Part shown: positions 27,247-34,857 of the stretch, piece after piece
Layout of the letters: every line of letters begins with the position of its first letter
How positions within the stretch are numbered: the first letter of the stretch is position 1
Origin: Pedobacter segetis
Lineage (GTDB): Bacteria > Bacteroidota > Bacteroidia > Sphingobacteriales > Sphingobacteriaceae
Reading direction: 5' to 3'
Assembly: GCF_016623585.1 (NCBI RefSeq)
Contig: NZ_JAEHFY010000025.1
Coordinates: 1 to 48,815 of the forward strand
DNA length: 48,815 bases
Program-made: the position numbers and the translations under genes
Notes under the pieces: generated by a model
Databases searched by the model: none
Told to the model about the DNA's origin: nothing
Seen by the model: only the letters and a program-made list of their open reading frames with translations

Positions 27247-28359
27247 CTAATCTTCTAATTTCTTAAGTTCATCTTCTAATTCTTGAATAGTAGGCAGACT
27301 GCTTTTTAAATTATCTGGTAAATTTTCTACTAATCTCAATTCGCTAATTCCCATAGGTTTATTCATATCACGTAGTGCAAACTCTGCCTCTATATTATTT
27401 TTATCTTTGCATAACAAAATGCCAATAGATGGATTATCACTTTTATCCTTGATCATGCTATCTACCGCCGATAAATAAAAATTCAGTTTTCCGGTAAATT
27501 CTGGAATAAATTTGGTGTTTTTTAATTCTATAACCACATAGCATCTAAGTTTTATATGATAAAAAAGTAGATCTAGGTAATAATCATTATCCGCAATTTG
27601 TAAATGATACTGATTTCCAATAAAAGCAAAACCTTTGCCCAATTCTAAAAGAAACTTTGTAATATGTTCTATCAATTGCCTCTCAATGTCTAGTTCCCTA
27701 TATTTTACATCTAAACTTAGAAAATCAAAAATATATGGATCTTTTAAAGTTTGATTAGCTAAATCTGATAGTGGCTTTGGTAAAGTGTTACTAAAGTTAT
27801 TTATCGACTTTCCTTGGCGTTTATATAAATCAGATGATATTTGGATTTCTAAAATAGCCCTACTCCAATTATTTTCTAAGGTTTGATTTAAATAGAATAT
27901 TGCCATATCAATATTATTAGCTTTTGTGAAAATAATAATATGATGGCCCCATGGGATGTTAGTCAATAATTTTTGTAAATTAAATACACCCTCTATTTCA
28001 GGTAATTCTAATAGTCCAATAGATTGTTGGACTGTTATATTTTCATTAGAGTCTATTTGTCCAACAACTTGTTGGACAATTTTACTTGAATAAAATTCAT
28101 AAAATTTTTTACAATAAAATAGATTGCTTCTAGAAACCCCTTTTATATCTGGAAATTCATGTTTTAGATCTTTTGAAACTTGCGCAATCAACTTGTTTCC
28201 CCAAACATTTTCCATTTCAGAAATGGATTTCCCTAATTCCCAATAAAAGCCAATTAAAGAACTATTAACGGCTAAAGCAGCTTTAATTTGGGTAGAACGT
28301 ATTTTACTTTTAAGCTCTATTAACCAATTCTTATATTCTGGATTTAGGAGGCTTTGCAT
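27247..28359 (-). CDS. PDDEXK nuclease family protein (DUF1016/YhcG)
   Basis: A 370-residue protein of the DUF1016/YhcG type. The N-terminal domain (about 1-160) has the family's YWELGKSISEME and SNLFYCKKFYEFY segments and is thought to bind DNA. The C-terminal PD-(D/E)xK nuclease-like domain (about 210-340) has YYLDLLFYH with the Asp, then VVIELK with Glu and Lys, and GKLNFYLSAVDSMI after it. All three catalytic positions appear intact. It lies inside the trp operon, 11 bases after trpB and 6 bases before trpA, so it is almost certainly co-transcribed. The function is unproven; members are linked with restriction loci and mobile elements. Confidence 0.9.
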   Translation of the reverse strand: MQSLLNPEYKNWLIELKSKIRSTQIKAALAVNSSLIGFYWELGKSISEMENVWGNKLIAQVSKDLKHEFPDIKGVSRSNLFYCKKFYEFYSSKIVQQVVGQIDSNENITVQQSIGLLELPEIEGVFNLQKLLTNIPWGHHIIIFTKANNIDMAIFYLNQTLENNWSRAILEIQISSDLYKRQGKSINNFSNTLPKPLSDLANQTLKDPYIFDFLSLDVKYRELDIERQLIEHITKFLLELGKGFAFIGNQYHLQIADNDYYLDLLFYHIKLRCYVVIELKNTKFIPEFTGKLNFYLSAVDSMIKDKSDNPSIGILLCKDKNNIEAEFALRDMNKPMGISELRLVENLPDNLKSSLPTIQELEDELKKLED

Positions 28360-28370
28360 CTTTTATAACA

Positions 28371-29552
28371 TTAAAGTTTAAAGTATTTCATAAAAGTATC
28401 CAAATCTTTGTCTCCCCTTCCGGATAAGCAGATAACCACCACATCATCAGGCTTGAAGGTCATTTTTTCTAATTGAGCCAAAGCATGTGCCGATTCTATT
28501 GCGGGGATGATCCCTTCCATTTTAGACAATAGCAAACTAGCTTGCATGGCTTCATCATCAGTAATGCTCACATATTCTACTCTTTTAACTTTATGCAAAT
28601 GAGCATGTTGTGGACCAATGCCCGGGTAATCTAAACCTGCCGAAATAGAATAGGGTTCTACAACCTGTCCGTCTTCTGTTTGCATCAAAATGGTTCTTGA
28701 GCCATGCAAAACACCTTCTTTTCCTAAAACGGATGTTGCGGCAGAATGGCCAGAATTTACGCCCAAGCCAGCTGCCTCGGCGGCAATCAGTTTTACGTTT
28801 TCATCATCCAAAAAATGATAAAACATACCCATTGCATTACTCCCACCTCCAACACAGGCCAAAACATAATCTGGTTGATCATTTCCGGTTTGCTCTATCA
28901 ATTGTTGTTTTGTTTCTTTTGATATGATGGATTGAAATAAGGAAACCATCTCTGGGTAAGGATGTGGCCCAACCACAGAACCTATGATATAATGCGTATC
29001 AACCGGGTTGTTGATCCAATCCCTCATTGCCTCATTGGTGGCATCTTTTAGCGTTTTACTGCCCGAAGTTGCCGGAATTACGGTTGCCCCCATCATTTTC
29101 ATACGGGCAACATTTGGGGCTTGGCGTTCAATATCAACCTCGCCCATGTAAATCACACATTCTAAACCTTTTAGAGCGCAAACAGTAGCGGTTGCTACAC
29201 CATGCTGCCCTGCCCCCGTTTCGGCAATTATCCTTTTCTTCCCCAGTTTTTCGGCCAAAATAATCTGACCGACCGTATTATTTACCTTGTGCGCACCGGT
29301 ATGGTTTAGATCTTCCCGTTTGAGATATATTTTTGCTCCGTATTTTTCAGAAAGCCGTTTTGCTAAGAACAAAGGCGAAGGCCGGCCTACATAATTCTTT
29401 AGCAGATCTTCAAATTCTGCTTTAAAATCTGGTTGGGCAATAATGTTTAAATATTGGTTTTTTAACTGTTCTATGTTGGGATAAAGCATCTCTGGGATGT
29501 ATGCTCCCCCAAAATCTCCGTAATATCCGTTTTCGTTTACACGATAGTTCAT
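28371..29552 (-). CDS. trpB: Tryptophan synthase beta subunit
   Basis: A 393-residue PLP enzyme condensing indole with serine. The PLP lysine is in [11 protein letters not shown], the phosphate-binding loop is [10 protein letters not shown], and [13 protein letters not shown] and the Na+-site region are present. It is of the normal TrpB1 type that pairs with TrpA. The start ATG directly abuts the trpF stop, with no intergenic base, which suggests translational coupling. The nuclease gene follows 11 bases later. Confidence 0.97.
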   Translation of the reverse strand: MNYRVNENGYYGDFGGAYIPEMLYPNIEQLKNQYLNIIAQPDFKAEFEDLLKNYVGRPSPLFLAKRLSEKYGAKIYLKREDLNHTGAHKVNNTVGQIILAEKLGKKRIIAETGAGQHGVATATVCALKGLECVIYMGEVDIERQAPNVARMKMMGATVIPATSGSKTLKDATNEAMRDWINNPVDTHYIIGSVVGPHPYPEMVSLFQSIISKETKQQLIEQTGNDQPDYVLACVGGGSNAMGMFYHFLDDENVKLIAAEAAGLGVNSGHSAATSVLGKEGVLHGSRTILMQTEDGQVVEPYSISAGLDYPGIGPQHAHLHKVKRVEYVSITDDEAMQASLLLSKMEGIIPAIESAHALAQLEKMTFKPDDVVVICLSGRGDKDLDTFMKYFKL

Positions 29553-30188
29553 TTATATATTTTTTATAAGTTCAAATGCTGATGATAATTTTTCGATATT
29601 CTTTGAGCCTGGTTCAAACTCAAATTTCGAGTTTAGATCCACACCATAAAAGTAAGGGTTTTCAATTTCTTTTATGGCCGATAAGTTTTCTAAACTTAAC
29701 CCACCGCTTAAAAAGAAAGGTTTTTCAAAATTATATTTATTCAATATATCCCATCCGAAAGTTTTTCCCGAACCTCCGTGATGCTCGGTTTTTGTATCGA
29801 ACAGAAAAAAATCTACTTTATCCACGTAAGGTTCCAAAACTTTAAAATCAAAATCATCATCAACACCAAAAGCTTTGATGATTATAAAACCTAATATTCT
29901 CAATTCTTTACAAAATTCTGGGCTTTCATCACCATGTAATTGAAGGGTTTTAAATCCGTAAATATTACTAAATTCAATTATCTCTTGTAATTGGGCATTT
30001 ACAAATACCGCTGTTTTATCGATTTCTTTATCAACCCCGTTTAAATCTGATTTTTGAAAATCGGGGCCTACAAATCTTTTTGATGGCGGATAAAATATAA
30101 AGCCCATATAATTGGGTTTTAGTGCAGATAATGAATTGATATTATCCGGATATTTCATCCCACAAACCTTAATTTTTAAATGCTTCAT
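29553..30188 (-). CDS. trpF: Phosphoribosylanthranilate isomerase
   Basis: A 211-residue TIM-barrel isomerase converting phosphoribosylanthranilate to CdRP. IKVCGMKYPDNI holds the catalytic Cys; FIFYPPSKRFV, LQLHGDESPEFC, and FLSGGLSLENL (C-terminal phosphate site) are conserved. I take the ATG at 30188-30186 (MKHLKIKVCGMK) rather than the TTG one codon before; the ATG then overlaps the trpD stop (TGATG), a classic coupling arrangement. trpB starts immediately after its stop. Confidence 0.95.
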   Translation of the reverse strand: MKHLKIKVCGMKYPDNINSLSALKPNYMGFIFYPPSKRFVGPDFQKSDLNGVDKEIDKTAVFVNAQLQEIIEFSNIYGFKTLQLHGDESPEFCKELRILGFIIIKAFGVDDDFDFKVLEPYVDKVDFFLFDTKTEHHGGSGKTFGWDILNKYNFEKPFFLSGGLSLENLSAIKEIENPYFYGVDLNSKFEFEPGSKNIEKLSSAFELIKNI

Positions 30189-31186
30189 CAATTGTTTAAA
30201 GCTATTAGTTTTTTAAATGCTGTTTTTGCCTTTCCTGCTGTTAAAGAATTTTCTGCTTCGTAATAGCAATCGGCGAAAGCCTTATTCGGATTTATGGTTT
30301 TGATGGCCAAAGCCGCATTGCACAAAACCACATTATTCTGGTTTTCTGTAGCTTGGTTGTTTAAAACATCCATAAAAATTTTAGCAGATTCTTCTACCGT
30401 ATTGCCACCAGTAATGGTATTTGCTGCTATCTTATCAAAGCCTAAGCTCTCTATGCTGGTAATTTGTTCTCCCTTGTTTGAGAAAGTCTTAAAATCGCAA
30501 GTTAAAGAGACCTCATCATAACCTTCCAAAGCATGTAAAATGGTGTAGTTTTTATCTGATTGTTGATACAAATAGGCATACAATCTTGCTAATTCTAAGC
30601 TAAAAACACCTACAATTTGGTTTTGGGGTTGTGCGGGATTAACCATTGGCCCCAACATATTAAAAAAGGTTTTTACGCCCAGTTCTCTTCTTATGGGGGC
30701 AACGTTTTTCATAGCGGGGTGAAATAAAGGGGCATGAAGGAAACAAATACCAGCTTGATCTAAAGACTTTTTAAGCAAATCTTCTCGATTGGTAAATTTA
30801 TGACCCAAATATTCCATCACGTTAGAAGAGCCACAACCAGAAGAAACGCCATAATTACCATGTTTTGCAACATGGTATCCCGCTCCAGCAACTACAAATG
30901 AAGCTAAAGTAGAAATATTGAAAGTATCCTTTCCATCGCCACCTGTACCACAAAGATCTATTAAATCAAATTCTGATGTTAAGTTAATGGGGATGCAAAG
31001 TTCTACCATGGCATCTCTAAAACCTTCCAATTCATCAACCGTGATGTTTCGCATACAGTAGGCCGTCATGAAAGCGGCCATTTGAGACGGGTTGTATTTA
31101 CCCAAAGAAATGTTTTTTAATATTTCTTTAGATTGTTCTTTAGAAAATGTTTTTTGCTCAAATAAATGATTTAAAATCGCTTTCAT
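30188..31186 (-). CDS. trpD: Anthranilate phosphoribosyltransferase
   Basis: A 332-residue enzyme transferring phosphoribosyl from PRPP to anthranilate. LCGTGGDGKDTFNIST is the PRPP-binding signature, KHGNYGVSSGCGSSNVMEYLG the anthranilate site, and RRELGVKTFFNMLGPMVNPA the conserved block. There is no fused TrpG domain. It is the first structural gene of this operon; trpE, trpG and trpC are not here. An attenuator-like leader with a Trp-rich peptide precedes it. Confidence 0.96.
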   Translation of the reverse strand: MKAILNHLFEQKTFSKEQSKEILKNISLGKYNPSQMAAFMTAYCMRNITVDELEGFRDAMVELCIPINLTSEFDLIDLCGTGGDGKDTFNISTLASFVVAGAGYHVAKHGNYGVSSGCGSSNVMEYLGHKFTNREDLLKKSLDQAGICFLHAPLFHPAMKNVAPIRRELGVKTFFNMLGPMVNPAQPQNQIVGVFSLELARLYAYLYQQSDKNYTILHALEGYDEVSLTCDFKTFSNKGEQITSIESLGFDKIAANTITGGNTVEESAKIFMDVLNNQATENQNNVVLCNAALAIKTINPNKAFADCYYEAENSLTAGKAKTAFKKLIALNN

Positions 31187-31204
31187 TAATATTGTTTAAA
31201 TAAA

Positions 31205-31235
31205 TAAAAAAAGGGCTACCAAATGGCAACCCTTT
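31205..31235 (-). terminator. trp attenuator terminator
   Basis: On the minus strand AAAGGGTTGCC (31235-31225) pairs with GGTAGCCCTTT (31220-31210) across an ATTT loop, with two G.U wobbles, followed by a run of T (31209-31205). It sits between the Trp-rich leader peptide and trpD, so it would stop transcription before the operon when tryptophan is ample. Confidence 0.85.
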
Positions 31236-31269
31236 ATATCTTGTGATAAAATAAAAAACGAGGTTTGCC

Positions 31270-31323
31270 TTACGAATTATCGTAATGCCACCACCAAATT
31301 TTATTTAAGTTTAAAGTTTTCAT
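31270..31323 (-). CDS. trpL: trp leader peptide (three tandem Trp codons)
   Basis: A 17-residue frame MKTLNLNKIWWWHYDNS upstream of trpD. Three consecutive TGG codons (residues 10-12) in such a short frame, directly before a hairpin and terminator ahead of a trp operon, are the hallmark of ribosome-mediated attenuation. The stop codon lies in the descending arm of the pause hairpin, as in the E. coli trp leader. The peptide itself has no expected function. Confidence 0.85.
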   Translation of the reverse strand: MKTLNLNKIWWWHYDNS

Positions 31324-31384
31324 GTTTGTTTAGCAAATATGGTAATTTTTTGAATATTGAGAAAATTAAAAGCATTTTTAGTTG

Positions 31385-32356
31385 ATGATAAAGATCAAAC
31401 ATAAATCGAGAATTGATGAGGATATGGGTTTTGGGAAAAATCCTACTCAAAATAACCAAAGACTATTAAACAAAGACGGTAGTTCTAACATCAAAAGAAA
31501 AGGTTTGCCATTTTTTAAGCCTCATGAAGCTTACAACTCGCTTATTTTTATGAGTTGGAGCAGGTTTTGGATAACCATTTCATTGGCCTATGTTTCTATA
31601 AACCTGTTTTTTGCGATGGTTTATTTTGGCATAGGTATGCAACACTTAACAGGCTCTGTTTCTCACAATAGCTTGGATAAATTTTTGGATGCTTTCTTTT
31701 TTTCTGCACAAACCATAGCTACGGTAGGTTATGGCCATTTAAGCCCGTCTGGGTTTTTAACCAATATAGTTGCCGCTTTTGAATCTTTTTTAGGCTTACT
31801 AACCTTTGCATTGGCTACGGGTTTATTGTATGGGCGGTTTAGTAGGCCAACCGCAAAAATAATTTACAGCAAAAATATGGTAGTTGCGCCTTATCAGAAC
31901 GGGAAAGGATATATGTTTAGATTGGCTAATTTACGCAGTAACCAATTGATAGAACTGAGCATTGAGGTGCTGTTGAGTATCAACGTTATGGAGAGCGGTA
32001 AAACCACCAGAAGGTTTGTGCCTTTAAAATTAGAGCGCAGCAGCATTAATTTATTAACCCTAAGTTGGACCGTTGTACATCCCTTAGAAGAAGATAGCCC
32101 TTTGATCAATTTAACACCTGAAGATTTGATGGGTGCCGATGCCGAATTTATTGTGATGCTTAAGGCTTTTGATGATGCTTTTTCACAAACCGTACACTCT
32201 AGAACTTCTTATAAAGCAAGTGAAGTAATGTTTGATAGCAAGTTTGCACAAATCATAAAAGCCGATGAAAACGGTATTTATGAGATCGATATTTCTAAAG
32301 TGAGCGAATATGAAAAAAGTTTTGAGAGCGAAAAGCCTGCATTCAAGCAATCATAG
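31385..32356 (+). CDS. Inward-rectifier-type potassium channel (KirBac)
   Basis: A 323-residue inner-membrane K+ channel. The selectivity filter is TVGYG within TIATVGYGHLSPSG, flanked by an outer helix (FWITISLAYVSINLFFAMVYFGIG) and an inner helix (IVAAFESFLGLLTFALATGLLYGRFSRP). The cytoplasmic C-terminal beta-rich domain (about 145-305) has MVVAPYQNGKGYMFRLANLRSNQLIE, matching the Kir gating domain. I use the ATG at 31385 rather than the TTG before it. It is convergent with prfC, with a 30-bp repeat array between them, and divergent from the trp operon. Confidence 0.93.
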   Translation: MIKIKHKSRIDEDMGFGKNPTQNNQRLLNKDGSSNIKRKGLPFFKPHEAYNSLIFMSWSRFWITISLAYVSINLFFAMVYFGIGMQHLTGSVSHNSLDKFLDAFFFSAQTIATVGYGHLSPSGFLTNIVAAFESFLGLLTFALATGLLYGRFSRPTAKIIYSKNMVVAPYQNGKGYMFRLANLRSNQLIELSIEVLLSINVMESGKTTRRFVPLKLERSSINLLTLSWTVVHPLEEDSPLINLTPEDLMGADAEFIVMLKAFDDAFSQTVHSRTSYKASEVMFDSKFAQIIKADENGIYEIDISKVSEYEKSFESEKPAFKQS

Positions 32357-32402
32357 CAATAAGTGGGTTTATTAACGGCTTGCACCAAGAGGTAACAAAA
32401 CA

Positions 32403-32509
32403 TCTTGATTCTTTACCTCCTAAAGCAAAGCGTCTTGATTCTTGGCTCTTTCAGCGAAGCGGTCTTGGTTCTTATCTCTCTCAGCAAAGCCATCTTGGTT
32501 CTAACTAAG
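32403..32509. repeat. 30-bp tandem repeat array, 3.5 copies
   Basis: Units start at 32403, 32433, 32463 and 32493, exactly 30 bases apart. Each begins TCTTGRTTCT and the three full units end AGCRAAGCNN, with the middle more variable. The last partial copy runs into the end of prfC, so its stop codon lies inside the repeat. The array occupies the space between two convergent genes. Confidence 0.85.
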
Positions 32510-34093
32510 CATTTCCCATTCAGAAGTCTCATGAAACGTAATTGCCGGATATTCTTTGGCCGCATACTCGATATCCCAAGCAGATGAAGCCAAGAAAACA
32601 GGTTTATTTTCTTTATCAAAAGCTATTTTTTGAGCATAACGACGGGTAAATTTCTCCAGTTCTTGTGGGGTTGTGGCAGAAATCCATTTGGCTTTTGAGA
32701 TATTGACAGGCCTAAAATGACAAGATGCACCATATTCGTTTTTCAACCTAAATTGGATAACTTCAAACTGCAACTCCCCTACCGTACCAATAATTTTTCT
32801 ATTGCCTGGGTTTTGAATAAACAATTGCGCTACGCCTTCATCACTCAATTGATGGATCCCTTTTTCTAATTGCTTGGTCTTAAAAGGATCGCTGTTTTCT
32901 AATTCCCTAAAAATTTCTGGCGAAAAACTTGGGATACCGATAAACTGTAAGCTTTCTCCTTCGGTTAAGGTATCGCCAATTTTAAAGTTTCCAGAATCGT
33001 ACAAACCAACCACATCGCCTGGGAAAGCTTCTTCAACCAAACTTTTGTTATCTGCCATAAAACTGGTTGGCGATGCAAATTTCAGTTTTTTATTGAGCCT
33101 GTTGTGCTGGTAAAATGTATTACGCTGAAAAGTACCCGAGCAAATCCTGCAAAATGCAATCCTATCACGATGGTTGGGATCTAAATTGGCGTGGATTTTA
33201 AAGATAAAACCCGTGAATTTATTTTCGTTAGGTTCTATTTTGCGGGTATCTGTTTCTCTGCCTTGCGGCGATGGCGCAATTTTGATGAAGGTTTCTAACA
33301 ATTCTTGCACCCCAAAATTATTGATGGCACTACCAAAAAACACGGGTGCCAAATAACCCGAAAGGTAAAGGTCTCTATCAAAAGGCTCTGCAACGGTTTC
33401 GATCAGTTCTACATCGTCTTTTAACTTATTTGTTAAGCGTTGGCCCAAAAGTTCTTCTAATTTTGGATCATCTAAACCGTTAATGGCTATACTATCATCT
33501 GCAATATGTTTTTTGCTGGCACTAAAAAGGTTTAATGCCTTATTGTTTAATTGATAAACACCTTTAAAAGAACCTCCAATACCTATTGGCCAGCTTAATG
33601 CCCTTGTAGAGATGTTCAGTTCTTTTTCAATTTCTTCTAACAGATCAAAAGGGTCTTTCCCTTCCCTATCCATTTTATTCACAAAAACAATAACCGGCGT
33701 GTGGCGCATTCTACATACCTGCATCAGTTTTTTGGTTTGTTCCTCTACACCTTTTACACAATCTACCACCAAAATAACAGAATCCACAGCGGTTAAGGTA
33801 CGGTAAGTATCCTCGGCAAAATCTTTGTGCCCAGGCGTATCCAAGATATTGATCTTGGTGTTCAAATACTCGAAACCCATTACAGAGGTAGCCACAGAGA
33901 TGCCACGTTGCTTCTCGATCTCCATAAAATCTGAAGTTGCCGCCTTATCTGCCTTATTGCTTTTTACCGCACCTGCTTTTTGTATGGCACCTCCAAATAA
34001 CAATAATTTCTCGGTTAAGGTTGTTTTACCTGCATCGGGGTGACTAATGATACCAAAGGTTCTACGTTTGGCAATTTCGCTCTGTAAACTCAT
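32501..34093 (-). CDS. prfC: Peptide chain release factor 3
   Basis: A 530-residue translational GTPase that recycles RF1/RF2 from the ribosome. G1 is [14 protein letters not shown]2 region [12 protein letters not shown]3 [15 protein letters not shown]4 NKMDREG. RF3-specific blocks are [15 protein letters not shown] and the C-terminal [18 protein letters not shown]. The length is standard. The last 9 bases, including the stop, are part of the 30-bp repeat array. A -7 box lies about 55 bases upstream. Confidence 0.96.
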   Translation of the reverse strand: MSLQSEIAKRRTFGIISHPDAGKTTLTEKLLLFGGAIQKAGAVKSNKADKAATSDFMEIEKQRGISVATSVMGFEYLNTKINILDTPGHKDFAEDTYRTLTAVDSVILVVDCVKGVEEQTKKLMQVCRMRHTPVIVFVNKMDREGKDPFDLLEEIEKELNISTRALSWPIGIGGSFKGVYQLNNKALNLFSASKKHIADDSIAINGLDDPKLEELLGQRLTNKLKDDVELIETVAEPFDRDLYLSGYLAPVFFGSAINNFGVQELLETFIKIAPSPQGRETDTRKIEPNENKFTGFIFKIHANLDPNHRDRIAFCRICSGTFQRNTFYQHNRLNKKLKFASPTSFMADNKSLVEEAFPGDVVGLYDSGNFKIGDTLTEGESLQFIGIPSFSPEIFRELENSDPFKTKQLEKGIHQLSDEGVAQLFIQNPGNRKIIGTVGELQFEVIQFRLKNEYGASCHFRPVNISKAKWISATTPQELEKFTRRYAQKIAFDKENKPVFLASSAWDIEYAAKEYPAITFHETSEWEMLS

Positions 34094-34146
34094 AATAATT
34101 TATCGCTAAAATAAATTTTAGCTATGGGTGTTTTTTTTTGAAGGTG

Positions 34147-34154
34147 CAAATATA
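34147..34154 (-). promoter_or_regulatory. Putative -7 box of prfC
   Basis: Minus-strand TATATTTG fits TAnnTTTG, with the same flanks (CCCTATATTTGCACCT) as the rplU promoter. No clear -33 TTG is seen at the usual spacing. The leader contains a palindrome GCTAAAAT-AA-ATTTTAGC (34106-34123). Confidence 0.5.
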
Positions 34155-34197
34155 GGGTTTTAATCTATTTTGAGGATAACGGCTTTTGGGGCGGTTT

Positions 34198-34833
34198 TTA
34201 AATGATCTGCTCGCGGTAAGCAAATTTGATCAAGCCTACAATATTTTGAGTCCCGGTTTTTCTGAAGATATTTTTTCGATGTGTTTCTACCGTTCTTTCG
34301 CTGATAAATAATTTATCTGCAATCTGTTTATTGCTCAACTCTTTTTCAATCAATTTAATGATCTCTATTTCACGGTTGGTCAATCTTCCGGCTTCAGAAT
34401 TATCGCCAAAAGTACTCATCATCTCTTTGGTAATATCTTGGCTAAAATAATTATTACCCTCATAAACTTGGGTGATGGCGTTTATCAGCTCTTCTTTACC
34501 GGTACTTTTTAAAATAAAACCAGATACGCCGGCTTTTATCATTTCTGAAATGATGAATTTATTGCCCAACATAGAAATGCAGATTACCTTAACATTTGGG
34601 TACTTGCTCTTAACCAATTTGGTTAATTCTATCCCACTTAAACCCGGCATCTGAATATCTGTTATCAAAATATCAACCGAGTAATTTTCTATTCTGCCGA
34701 TTACTTCTAAGGCATTATTGGTATAACCGCAGATATTTGCTCGGGGAAATGTCTGCAATAAAGACATCAACCCATCAAGCACCATTTGATGATCATCTAC
34801 CAAGAACAGGTTTATTTTTTGAGGTGCATCCAT
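34198..34833 (-). CDS. NarL/LuxR-type response regulator
   Basis: A 211-residue two-component regulator. The receiver domain (about 6-125) has the acidic pair DD (13-14), phosphoacceptor D59 (ILITDIQMPG) and the conserved lysine in GFILKSTG. The LuxR-type HTH (about 145-205) includes LTNREIEIIKLIEKELSNKQIADKLFISERTVETHRKNIF. It lies 24 bases downstream of the histidine kinase gene on the same strand; the pair is very probably a cognate system. Targets are unknown, but the large surface protein gene just upstream is a candidate. Confidence 0.93.
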   Translation of the reverse strand: MDAPQKINLFLVDDHQMVLDGLMSLLQTFPRANICGYTNNALEVIGRIENYSVDILITDIQMPGLSGIELTKLVKSKYPNVKVICISMLGNKFIISEMIKAGVSGFILKSTGKEELINAITQVYEGNNYFSQDITKEMMSTFGDNSEAGRLTNREIEIIKLIEKELSNKQIADKLFISERTVETHRKNIFRKTGTQNIVGLIKFAYREQII

Positions 34834-34857
34834 GGTTAAAATTATGAATAAAAACGG

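Larger units (their letters stand above)
31205..31323 (-). promoter_or_regulatory. trp leader: ribosome-stalling attenuator
   Basis: Read on the minus strand, the leader has four elements. First is the WWW leader peptide. Second is a pause hairpin GCATTACG/CGTAAGGC (31288-31281 and 31274-31267, seven of eight pairs). Third is an alternative pairing of GGCAAACC (31268-31261) with GGGTTGCC (31232-31225), seven of eight, which would use bases from both the pause hairpin and the terminator. Fourth is the terminator. A ribosome stalled on the Trp codons would cover the first arm, free the second arm for the anti-terminator and let trpDFBA be read. A TAnnTTTG-like box (CATATTTG, 31341-31334, one mismatch) lies just upstream. 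Confidence 0.8.

Noticed and set aside
32403-32509. Possible CRISPR array
   Set aside because: The 30-bp units are directly adjacent without spacers, and no cas genes are present.
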